A DNA stretch of 34,402 nucleotides, from NCBI GenBank assembly GCA_964511535.1, contig CAZEFW010000098.1:1-34402 (forward strand), read 5' to 3'. The stretch is from CAZCFB01 sp964511535 (GTDB lineage Bacteria > Myxococcota_A > Polyangia > GCA-2747355 > CAZCFB01). The notes under the pieces were generated by a model. The model had not been told where the DNA came from. It did no database searches and worked only from the letters and a program-made list of their open reading frames with translations. Positions 22,448 to 30,305 of this stretch are shown piece by piece. Each line of letters opens with the position of its first letter. The first letter of the stretch is position 1. Made by a program: the position numbers and the translations under genes.

Positions 22448-23425
22448 ATGGCAGAGCTGATGGCAGATCTGCAGATCCTTTACCACGGCAACTGCCTCGA
22501 CGGGGTGAGCTCTGCCGCCATCTTCACCCGGTTCTATCGCGAGGTGGTGGCGCCGGGCGCGGCGGTGCGGTATCGGGGCATGGCCCACGGGCCCGCGGAC
22601 CCCTTCGGCCCGGACCATGACGCCACCTTCGACGCGCCGGTCAACGCGGTGATGGACTTCCGCTACTGCGCGTCGGACAGGCTCCACTGGTGGTGCGATC
22701 ACCACGCCACCACCTGGGTGAACCCGGAGGACGAGGCGCACTTCCTGGCCGACGAGAGCGGGCAGAAGCACTTCGATCCGGCGGCGCCTTCGTGCGCCGG
22801 GTTGCTGGCGCGCTGGCTCTCGCGTGAGCACGGCTTCGACGCGGCCCCGCTGGAGCCGCTGGTGCGATGGGCGGACCTGGTGGACAGCGCGTCGTTCGAG
22901 AGCCCGCGGCAGGCCGTGGCGCTGGAGGAGCCCGCCATCAGGCTGGCCATGTTGCTCGAGTCGGCGCCGCCCGATTCGCTGGTGGATCAGCTCATCGCTG
23001 GCCTGACGTCGGGCGATCTGGAGGCGGTGCACGATACGCCTGAGGTGCAGGCGGCCCTCGAGCCGGTGGTGGAGCGTCACTGGCGCGCGGTGGAGCTGTT
23101 CAAGGAGCGCATGACCGTTGACCAGGGCGTGGCCGTGATCGACCTCTCGGCCGACGGGGTGGAGGGCTTCAACAAGTTCATCCCGTACCACCTGAGCGAC
23201 GGCCTGAGGTACACGGTGGTGCTCACCTCGTCGGATCGTCGCACCAAGGTCTCGGTGGGCTCCAACCCGTGGGAGCGGCCGGACCCGCTGCACCACATCG
23301 GCGAGCTGTGCCGCAAGTACGGCGGCGGCGGCCACCCGGTGGTGGGCGCGGTGACGCTGCCCGTCGGTGAGCTGGAGCGGGCGCGGGTGGCCTTCGAGGA
23401 GATCCAGGCGCTGCTCAAGACCTGA
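22448..23425 (+). CDS. DHH/DHHA1 family phosphoesterase
   Basis: A 325-aa cytosolic protein. DHH motifs: YHGNCLDGVSSA (His13, Asn15, Asp18), VMDFRY, and the eponymous DHHAT; the C-terminal DHHA1 part ends in KYGGGGHPVVGAV, matching the GGGH motif. The family uses Mn2+ to cleave phosphodiester bonds in nanoRNA or cyclic (di)nucleotides such as pApA and c-di-AMP, or acts on DNA (RecJ). This member resembles the short uncharacterised group with an HxxCxDG motif I. The substrate cannot be read from sequence. Being last in the set with an adenylate cyclase hints at nucleotide signalling turnover, an inference only. An ATG at 22460 is an alternative start. It converges on the TPR gene. Confidence 0.88.
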   Translation: MAELMADLQILYHGNCLDGVSSAAIFTRFYREVVAPGAAVRYRGMAHGPADPFGPDHDATFDAPVNAVMDFRYCASDRLHWWCDHHATTWVNPEDEAHFLADESGQKHFDPAAPSCAGLLARWLSREHGFDAAPLEPLVRWADLVDSASFESPRQAVALEEPAIRLAMLLESAPPDSLVDQLIAGLTSGDLEAVHDTPEVQAALEPVVERHWRAVELFKERMTVDQGVAVIDLSADGVEGFNKFIPYHLSDGLRYTVVLTSSDRRTKVSVGSNPWERPDPLHHIGELCRKYGGGGHPVVGAVTLPVGELERARVAFEEIQALLKT

Positions 23426-23478
23426 GCGCCGCCCTGGGCGGGGGGCCGCTGGCCTGCCGGAGGCGGCACGTCGTCACG

Positions 23479-26400
23479 TCAGATCAGGGTCGGCTCCAGG
23501 GCCAGGCCGAGGACGCGGCGCAAGGCGAAGTAATCCTCCGAGGCCGCGAAGTGCACCAGGTCCTCCATCTTGCGCTGCGGGGACGCGTCCCCCTCCTTGG
23601 CCGGCTCGGCCAGCAGCATCTTCATGGCGGTCTTCAGATCGTTGCAGAGCAGGAAGCCCGCCCGGTTCGCGGTGAGCCCGGCGGCGCGCCACCAGCGGCT
23701 CAGCTTCAACTCCTTGCCCGAGGCAGCGAACTTGCCCACAAGCTGGCGCAGCTGCTTCTGCTGGTCCGGCTGCAGGCGGTCGGCCACCAGCGCCAGGCCG
23801 CGCTCCACCGCCGGCAGCTCGGCCGGGGGCACGGGCGTGGCCGGCTGGACCAGGCGGAAGGCGATGTAGACCACGGTCTTCAGCTCCGCCGGGCCGGTCA
23901 TGATGGCGCGCAGGTATTGCTCGGGCCGCAGCATGGTCAACGCCGCGGCCACGGCGTAGGCCTGCTCCATGTCGGTCCGGCCGCGCAGCACCGCTCGACC
24001 CGCCACCAGGGACGGCTGCCGCTCGGTGTGCAGCACCTGTAGCCCGCCGGCCCGCTCGGGGTCCATGTACAGGTCGACGCCGCTCACGCCGAGCACGCGG
24101 GACATGTGGGCGACCAGGCCGCAGAACGGGTCCGGGTCGAGCGCGGCCTCGCGTAGCTGCTCCTCGCGCAGCTTGAAGGCCGCCGGCGGCCGGACAGTGG
24201 CCGCGCTCACCGCCGGGGTGACCAGCGCCAGGATGGCGCCGATGTACGGGTCCTGCAGGTCATGCGCCAGGTGACGACGCCACAGCTTCTCCTCGAGGAC
24301 GCCGCGCGCCCGGCGCAGGCGCTCGTCCCGGTGCTGCTCGAAGAGCCGCTGGGCGGCCGGGTCCGCCTTGCCCGTGAACGCGAGCATGGCGCTGACGCAG
24401 TAGGCCTCGTCGAGCTTGTGCGAGTGCAGGTAAGCCTGGAGCAGGCGCCGGTACGGGCCCGTGCGGTTCGGGTCCTTCTGGCGCTGCGCGTGGTAGACGG
24501 GGATGGCGCGGGCGGCGTGGTCCGGCCCGAGCTGCCCGTAGAGCTGCGCCAACAGGTCTAGCCGCTCCTCGTCCTGCGGCTGGAGCTTGCTGGCCACCTC
24601 CAGGGCGAGCACCGCGTCCTCGAGCTTGTTCATGCCGTGGAGCAGCTCGCCCAGCTCGTGCCACAGGGTGACCTGCAGGTCCCGCGTGCCCTTCGTGCCG
24701 GTGAGGCGCTCGAGCATGCGCCGGTGGTTCAGCACGCGGCTGGATGGGTCGCCCCGCTCCTGGCACATGCTGTCCACGGCCTCGAAGGCGGGCTGCAGCG
24801 TGGGGTCATCGTCCAGCGCGAGGTTGAACGCCTCCACGGCGCCTGATTCGTCATTCAGCTCATCACGCAGGATGGTCGCCCGGGCCATGTGGTAGCGCGA
24901 CCTGCGCCCAGGATCCTGTTCCAGGGCGATCTGGCGGTGGAGCACCTCCACGGTCTCGGTCCAGCGGCCGCACCGCTGGTGGGCCTCGAGCAGCAGGTGG
25001 AGCAAGCGGCGATTTTCCGGGTCCACCTCCAGCGCGTCGGTGAAGTCCGCCGCGGCCTGGTCAGGATCGTCCAGCTTCTCCAGGCAGATCTCGCCGCACT
25101 CGGCCAGCAGGCGGCTGCGCTCGCCCCCCTCGGCCCCCACCAGGAGCTCGCGCTTGGTGGCCACCTGGGCGGCCCACTCGCCGCCCTCGGCGCTGGCCTC
25201 GCCCATGGCCTCCAGGGCGGCGCGGTTGGTTGGGTCGAGCTCCAGGGCGGCCTGAAACGACGCCCGGGCCGGGTCATGCTCCTGCCGCTGCAGCTGGATG
25301 GCGCCCAGGCGCTGGTGCAGGGCAGCGCGCTCGCGGTCGGGGAGCTGCTCCACGTCCTCCTCGAGCACCGAGGCGAGCAGGGCGGCCGCCTCGGCCGTAT
25401 CGCCGAGCCGGCAGAGCTGGTCCACCAGCCGGGGCAGCGCCTCGGGGTGCGTGGGATCCTGGTTGAGCACCATGCGGTATTGCTGCAGCGCCCGGGAGTC
25501 GTGGCCCAGGGCTTCGCAGGTCCTGGCCAGCTGCAGGTGCAGCTCCAGGCGCTGCTCGCCGGGAGCGTCGGCGCCCCTGTCCAGCAGCAGGTCGAGCATG
25601 GGCTCCAGCGACGCGTGGTCGCCGGCGGCCGCGTAGATGGGGCGCAGCAGCTCGGCGGCGCGGAGCTGGGCCGGGTCGTCGGCCAGGGCGCGCTGCAGCA
25701 GCTCGACGCCGCGGGCCTCGTCTTCCAGGTGCTCCAGGTGCACTGCGCCCGCGCGGGCCAACAGCCGGGCGCGCCGCACGGGGTCCGCCTCCGCCTCGGC
25801 CGCGCGGTCCAGCATGCGCGTCGCCTTGCCCCAGTTTTCGGCGGCGCAGCTCAGGTCGATGAGCCGCGCCATGGCCCGCGGGTGATCGGGCGCGCTGGCC
25901 AGCGCCTCCTGGAACAGCAGCTCCGCCTTCCCGGCGTCGCCGCGGATGTCCTTGTGGATCTCGCCCATGCGGCAGTGGGTGTCCGCCAGGCGCGCGCGGT
26001 CCTTTTCGAGCCTGGCGAGCTGCTGCATCGCCTCGAGGGCCGGGTCCCACTGGAGCATCATGTCATGAATGCGCGCCAGCCCTCGCAGCGCCCGCAGGTT
26101 CTTCGGATCGAGCTCGTGCAGCGCCTCGAAGGCCTCCAGGGCGCGCTCGGGATCCTGCAGGTCCACCTCGTAGACCACCGCGCGCTCCAACTGAAGCTCG
26201 GCGCGCTCGGCGGTGGACCTGGCGTGCTGCAGTTGCCGTGAGAGCAGGTCGGCCAGCTCCATGAAGCGACGGGCGCGCCGGTACAGACGCTGCAGCGCGC
26301 GCAGGGCGGGGGGATGATCCGGGAGCAAGACCAGCGCGTCCTCGAGCAGGTCGATGGCCCGCTCGGGCTGCTCCAGCTTCTCCTCGCACAGCTCCGCGGC

Positions 26401-27018
26401 CTGCTCGAGCAGCGCCCCGGCCTGCTCGGCGTCGTCGAGCAGCGTCGCCCGGCGGGCGAGCATGTCGGCCAGGGGCGCCCACCGCTGCTGCTCCCGGTAC
26501 AGGCGCTCCAGGGCCTCCAGCGCGGCGGCCTTGGAGCCGTCCAGCTCCACCGCTCGCTCGTAGGCCGCCAGGGCGAGGTCCTTCTCGTAGAGCCGCTCCT
26601 CGCACAGGCGCGCCATATCCAGCTGGTGCGCCGCTGCCGCCGCCGGGTCTTCCGCCAGGGCGGCCAGTCGCTGCAGCACCTCGTACAGCTCGGTCCAGCG
26701 GCGCTCGATGCGGTGCAGGTTGGCCTGCTGCTCCAGGGCCGCCACGCAGTCTGGGTCCAGCTCCAGGGCCTGGGACAACACCGCGCCGGCCTGCTCCGGC
26801 TGTCCAAGCTCCACGCTGTACAGTTGACCCATCTGGGCCAGCAGCCTCGCCTGGGCAGCGGCTTGCTGCTCACCCTCCGCCGCAGCGAGCAGCAGCTCGA
26901 CGAGCTCATGGTGGCGGGAATCGGCGCGCAGAAGCGCAGCCAGTTCTGCCACAGCTTCCCCGTCCGCAGGCTCCAGCGCGAGGGCCTCGCGCAGCTCTCC
27001 TTCATCTCTGGATGTCAT
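23479..27018 (-). CDS. Large tetratricopeptide-repeat protein
   Basis: A 1179-aa protein. About the first 850 residues are tandem TPR-like helical hairpins rich in Leu/Ala/Glu with the family spacing (AYERAVELDGSKAAALEALE, SFQAALELDPTNRAALEAMG, FTDALEVDPENRRLLHLL). The last 300 or so residues (including RTDMEQAYAVAAALTMLRPE and KLSRWWRAAGLTANRAGFLL) are not clearly TPR and were not assigned. No signal peptide or transmembrane helix was seen, so it is a cytosolic scaffold. Start ATG 27018 is preferred; a GTG at 27039 is in frame, but a TATAAT at 27028-27033 lies between them, so a transcript from that element would exclude the GTG. It is the last minus-strand gene, separated from the MBL hydrolase by two REP-like palindromes. 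Confidence 0.88.
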   Translation of the reverse strand: MTSRDEGELREALALEPADGEAVAELAALLRADSRHHELVELLLAAAEGEQQAAAQARLLAQMGQLYSVELGQPEQAGAVLSQALELDPDCVAALEQQANLHRIERRWTELYEVLQRLAALAEDPAAAAAHQLDMARLCEERLYEKDLALAAYERAVELDGSKAAALEALERLYREQQRWAPLADMLARRATLLDDAEQAGALLEQAAELCEEKLEQPERAIDLLEDALVLLPDHPPALRALQRLYRRARRFMELADLLSRQLQHARSTAERAELQLERAVVYEVDLQDPERALEAFEALHELDPKNLRALRGLARIHDMMLQWDPALEAMQQLARLEKDRARLADTHCRMGEIHKDIRGDAGKAELLFQEALASAPDHPRAMARLIDLSCAAENWGKATRMLDRAAEAEADPVRRARLLARAGAVHLEHLEDEARGVELLQRALADDPAQLRAAELLRPIYAAAGDHASLEPMLDLLLDRGADAPGEQRLELHLQLARTCEALGHDSRALQQYRMVLNQDPTHPEALPRLVDQLCRLGDTAEAAALLASVLEEDVEQLPDRERAALHQRLGAIQLQRQEHDPARASFQAALELDPTNRAALEAMGEASAEGGEWAAQVATKRELLVGAEGGERSRLLAECGEICLEKLDDPDQAAADFTDALEVDPENRRLLHLLLEAHQRCGRWTETVEVLHRQIALEQDPGRRSRYHMARATILRDELNDESGAVEAFNLALDDDPTLQPAFEAVDSMCQERGDPSSRVLNHRRMLERLTGTKGTRDLQVTLWHELGELLHGMNKLEDAVLALEVASKLQPQDEERLDLLAQLYGQLGPDHAARAIPVYHAQRQKDPNRTGPYRRLLQAYLHSHKLDEAYCVSAMLAFTGKADPAAQRLFEQHRDERLRRARGVLEEKLWRRHLAHDLQDPYIGAILALVTPAVSAATVRPPAAFKLREEQLREAALDPDPFCGLVAHMSRVLGVSGVDLYMDPERAGGLQVLHTERQPSLVAGRAVLRGRTDMEQAYAVAAALTMLRPEQYLRAIMTGPAELKTVVYIAFRLVQPATPVPPAELPAVERGLALVADRLQPDQQKQLRQLVGKFAASGKELKLSRWWRAAGLTANRAGFLLCNDLKTAMKMLLAEPAKEGDASPQRKMEDLVHFAASEDYFALRRVLGLALEPTLI

Positions 27019-27027
27019 GAGCCGCCC

Positions 27028-27033
27028 ATTATA
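27028..27033 (-). promoter_or_regulatory. TATAAT -10 element just upstream of the TPR gene
   Basis: The minus strand reads TATAATGGGCGGCTCATG: a perfect -10 hexamer 9 nt before the ATG, with no Shine-Dalgarno sequence and no recognisable -35. The transcript would have a leader of only two or three bases. Confidence 0.35.
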
Positions 27034-27068
27034 GCCCACCCCGCAACCCCGCCACTCCCCACCTCCCT

Positions 27069-27111
27069 AAAATGTCAAGTGGTGGGGTCAGACCCCCCTA
27101 TATGACATTTT
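27069..27111. repeat. REP-like palindrome, copy 3
   Basis: 43 bp of the same family as the elements at 4661 and 4728 (AAAATGTCAAGTGG ... GGGGTCAGACCCC ... TATGACATTTT), with the core in the opposite sense to copy 4. It lies in the spacer before the TPR gene and should form a hairpin. Confidence 0.85.
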
Positions 27112-27148
27112 CCACCTGGCGGTTTTCGACTGTGATTTCGACTGGAAT

Positions 27149-27191
27149 AAAATGTCAAGTGGTGGGGTCTGACCCCCCTATATGACATTTT
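27149..27191. repeat. REP-like palindrome, copy 4, reaching into the MBL stop codon
   Basis: 43 bp, nearly identical to copy 3, which ends 37 bp before it. Its outer edge provides part of the TAA stop (27192-27190) of the MBL hydrolase, so the element lies exactly at that gene's end. Confidence 0.85.
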
Positions 27192-27855
27192 AGAAGAGGG
27201 CGTTTCCGCCGGCCTGCAGGAAGGGGTTGGCCTTGCGCTCGGCGCCGATGGTGGTGCTCGGGCCGTGGCCGCAGTAGACGGTGGTCTCGTCGGGCAGGCC
27301 CAGCAGCTTGTCCTTGATGCTGTCGAGCAGCAGCTGGGTGGAGCCGCCGGGCAGGTCTGTGCGGCCCACGGAGCCGGCGAACAGGGTGTCGCCCACGATG
27401 ACCACCTGCTGGTCGGCAAAGTGCAGACAGCTGCCGCCGGGCGAGTGCCCCGGCGTGTGGAGCACCTGGGCGGTGAGCCCGCCCACCTTCACCTCGTCTC
27501 CCTCGGCGAGGTCGCGCTCCACCTCCGGCGTCTCCACCTCGGGCAGGCCGAACATCTGGGCCGACATGTTCATGTTCGCCAGCACCGGCGCGTCCCCGGG
27601 GTGCATGGCGAAGGGGACCCCGAGCAGCCGCTTGAGCGGCGCCACGGCCCCGGCGTGGTCGATGTGCGCGTGGGTGCAGACGATGGTCGCCACCGTCACC
27701 TCCAGCGCGCGGATCCGCTCGGCCAGGGCGTCAGCGTCCCAGCCCGGGTCCACCACGATGGCCTCGCCGGCGTCGCTGTCCGCCGCGACGAAGCAGTTCT
27801 CCTGAAACGGTCCGTTGACGATGGTGTGAACCTGCAGCGCGCCGTGATCGCTCAT
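27190..27855 (-). CDS. MBL-fold metallo-hydrolase, glyoxalase II-like
   Basis: A 221-aa single-domain protein with the complete metal-site pattern: THAHIDH, HTPGHSPGG, VIVGDTLFAGSVGRTDLPGG and YCGHGPSTTIG. This matches the short glyoxalase-II group (YcbL-like) that hydrolyses thioesters such as S-lactoylglutathione, or related persulphide/thioester substrates; the exact substrate is not determined. Cytosolic. ATG 27855 overlaps the C25 peptidase stop by 4 nt (ATGA), and GGAGG sits 6 nt upstream inside that gene, so translation is coupled. Its stop lies in a REP-like palindrome. Confidence 0.92.
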   Translation of the reverse strand: MSDHGALQVHTIVNGPFQENCFVAADSDAGEAIVVDPGWDADALAERIRALEVTVATIVCTHAHIDHAGAVAPLKRLLGVPFAMHPGDAPVLANMNMSAQMFGLPEVETPEVERDLAEGDEVKVGGLTAQVLHTPGHSPGGSCLHFADQQVVIVGDTLFAGSVGRTDLPGGSTQLLLDSIKDKLLGLPDETTVYCGHGPSTTIGAERKANPFLQAGGNALF

Positions 27856-30305
27856 CGGTTACCTCCGTGGCGCCGCCGCAGCAGGGCCAGCAACGCGGCG
27901 GCGAGCATCACCGCCGCGGGCAGCAGGGGAGCGGAGCGGCCCGCGCCGGAGTGGCCGACGCCGCACCCGCCCTGTCCCGTCTCGTCGGGGCGGCACAACC
28001 CCGCGGCGCACACGCCCTGCCGCGAGGTCCCCGCCCGGCACACCCGGCCCTCGGCCACCAGCTGCTGCAGCTGGCAGGTGCGCCCGGTCTCGCTGCACAC
28101 CGCGGTGACGCACGGGTTGTCCCCCAGGGCGCAGCGCTGGGTGCCGCTGCACCTTCCGTTCATGCAGACGTCGTTGGCAGTGCAGAACTTGCCGTCGTCG
28201 CAGGCCATGCCGTCCTTCCTGTCGAACTGCGCGCACTTGCCGGTCTTCTTGTCGCAGGCGGCCTCCACGCACGGATCCACCGCCGTGCAGCTCACCGCCT
28301 TGCCCGCGTGGCACTGGCCCGCGTGGCACACCTCTTTGCCGTTGCACGCGTCGCCGTCGTCGCAGTCAGCCGCCGCGTTGCACGAGGTGAGGGTCACCGT
28401 GGGATCACCGTACAGGTTGATCTGCAGCCGCGTGAACCAGGTGAGCATGCCGAGCTGGTCGCTGATCTTCTGCTTGCCCTCCAGCAGCGCCTGCCCCTGG
28501 GACTTGCCCTGGGCCATGAACTTGGTGAAGTCTCGCTCGATGCCGAAGATGTTGGCGTCGCTGGTGCCGATGGACCCGCCGAACACCACGATGGCCACCC
28601 GCGTGGACGAGCAGGTGCCCACCGCCCCGTGCAGCAGCAGCCCGTAGCCGATGTTGTCCGGCCGCTCCGGGTACCCGTTGGAGCAGGAGCCGTGGTACAC
28701 GATGGACGGCTTGCTGTCGTCCAGCTTCAGGATGTCGCTGTAGGTCATGAACGACGGCGAGCTGACCTCCTTGTAGTCGGGGATGTTGTTGCCGTTGTCG
28801 GTCTTCCAGATGGTGCGGTACACGCCGGTGGACGAGCCGTGGCCGAACCAGGTGACCAGCCCGAAGCCGCTGTTCCACACCTTGACCAGGTTCTCCTTGG
28901 TCAGCGCCACGTCGCACTTGTGCTTGGACGGGTCGACCCCCGCCTCCTCGAACATGGTGGTGCGGCTCAGCCCAAACGGCTTGATCGACTGCTTGTAGAT
29001 GGTGTTGGCCATGTCAGCGCCGTCGAGGCGGATGTTGTTCTTGCCGTACTGCTTCTCGTAGAACAGCATGGCCGCCGGCTGCAGCACGCGCTTGCGCCAG
29101 GTGCGGTCTCCCCCCGGGCTCTGGTATGAGATGGTCTTGCGCAGGATGCGGTCGAGGGCCTCGACGTTGCCGTCGTAGATCGGGATGCGCCCGACATACA
29201 CCTCCGGCGTCCAGTCGATGCCGCCGGTGCCCACGTCGTCGGAGTACTCCGCCACCTGCCCGTCGCCGTCGAGGTCCCAGTTGCCCGTCAGGTCGGCGTA
29301 GTAGTAGTCGGTTGGCGTCAGCGTGGGCCACCGGTAGTGCTTGGCCATGGCGTAGGTCGACTTCATCGGCACGCCGGCGCGCTTCGGGTCGGGGTTGCCA
29401 ACGAGCAGCACGAACTTCAGGTCGAGGGACTTGTAGTTCTTCTGCAGCCACATGCGGATCCGCTCGGCGTCTCCCGCCTTGGGGCCGATGGGCATGGCCA
29501 GCAGCTCCTTGTCGCCCACAATGGTCACCTTGAAGCCGAGGGCCTCCTTGAAGGTGACGTACGACTTGAGCACCTGGCTGCCCTTGGCCAGGCTGTCGCG
29601 GATGACGATGGCCAGGCCCACCTTCTTCAGGTCGTCCTTGGTGTTGGCCTGGCCGTACCAGTCAGCGGCCTGGCCCGGGTTGGCCACCCGGCGCAGGTGC
29701 GGCGTGAGCTGGTGATCCGGCGCGAACGGGGCGACGCCCGGGCGCAGCCGGTAGCGCACGGTGACCTCCACGTTGCGGTGGAGCAGCAACGCGCCGGTCT
29801 CGTGACGGTAACGCAGCGGCGTGTGGCGCAGGCGCAGCACCAGCAGCCCGCGCCGGTTGGTGATATGTCCCCGCCGGCTGACGGCGGCGGCCGGGTACAG
29901 CTCCCCGCCGTAGGCGGCGCGGTCGCGGCCGTTGGTCACGGCGCCAGCGTCCCCCCAGTGCTGGATCACGTGGCGCCCGATCCCCACGGAGAAGGGCAGG
30001 TTCGGGGCAAGGTCATGCCGCCCCGGCAAGGTGTCCACCGGGCCGTCCGCCACGCGAACCTGCAGCGTGGTCAGGTCCGCGGCGGGGTGCAGGGCCAGGC
30101 GCAAGTCGCGGTACGGCAGCGCCGGCCGGCCGGGGGTGACATCGCCGGAGAACCCCTGCATCTGGAGCCCGTCCGGACCCATGGCGCCCGGGCTGAGGCT
30201 CAGGCGGCTCTCCACGGCTTGCTGCGCCCAGGCGGGCGCGGCCAGCAGCAGCGAGGTGGCGAGCAGGGTGGTGGCCAGGAGCGGTCTAATTTGCATCATG
30301 TTCAC
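27852..30305 (-). CDS. Gingipain-like C25 peptidase with Cys-rich region and MYXO-CTERM tail
   Basis: An 817-aa secreted protein. Signal peptide (LLATTLLATSLLLAAPAWAQQ), an N-terminal propeptide-like region, and a peptidase C25 domain (about 230-680) with a caspase-like dyad: His489 in TWFGHGSS and Cys541 in VYHGSCSNGYPE. A Cys-rich region follows (about 683-785; repeated CDDG...C and C...GxC units), then a MYXO-CTERM-like signal (GGCG, hydrophobic stretch, LLRRRHGG). This predicts a surface-anchored cysteine protease. GTG 30305 overlaps the upstream stop (GTGA) and has AAGG 7 nt before it; ATG 30299 is the alternative. It sits between the EGF-lipoprotein gene and the MBL gene with 4-nt overlaps on both sides, so the three are one operon. 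Confidence 0.9.
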   Translation of the reverse strand: MNMMQIRPLLATTLLATSLLLAAPAWAQQAVESRLSLSPGAMGPDGLQMQGFSGDVTPGRPALPYRDLRLALHPAADLTTLQVRVADGPVDTLPGRHDLAPNLPFSVGIGRHVIQHWGDAGAVTNGRDRAAYGGELYPAAAVSRRGHITNRRGLLVLRLRHTPLRYRHETGALLLHRNVEVTVRYRLRPGVAPFAPDHQLTPHLRRVANPGQAADWYGQANTKDDLKKVGLAIVIRDSLAKGSQVLKSYVTFKEALGFKVTIVGDKELLAMPIGPKAGDAERIRMWLQKNYKSLDLKFVLLVGNPDPKRAGVPMKSTYAMAKHYRWPTLTPTDYYYADLTGNWDLDGDGQVAEYSDDVGTGGIDWTPEVYVGRIPIYDGNVEALDRILRKTISYQSPGGDRTWRKRVLQPAAMLFYEKQYGKNNIRLDGADMANTIYKQSIKPFGLSRTTMFEEAGVDPSKHKCDVALTKENLVKVWNSGFGLVTWFGHGSSTGVYRTIWKTDNGNNIPDYKEVSSPSFMTYSDILKLDDSKPSIVYHGSCSNGYPERPDNIGYGLLLHGAVGTCSSTRVAIVVFGGSIGTSDANIFGIERDFTKFMAQGKSQGQALLEGKQKISDQLGMLTWFTRLQINLYGDPTVTLTSCNAAADCDDGDACNGKEVCHAGQCHAGKAVSCTAVDPCVEAACDKKTGKCAQFDRKDGMACDDGKFCTANDVCMNGRCSGTQRCALGDNPCVTAVCSETGRTCQLQQLVAEGRVCRAGTSRQGVCAAGLCRPDETGQGGCGVGHSGAGRSAPLLPAAVMLAAALLALLRRRHGGNR

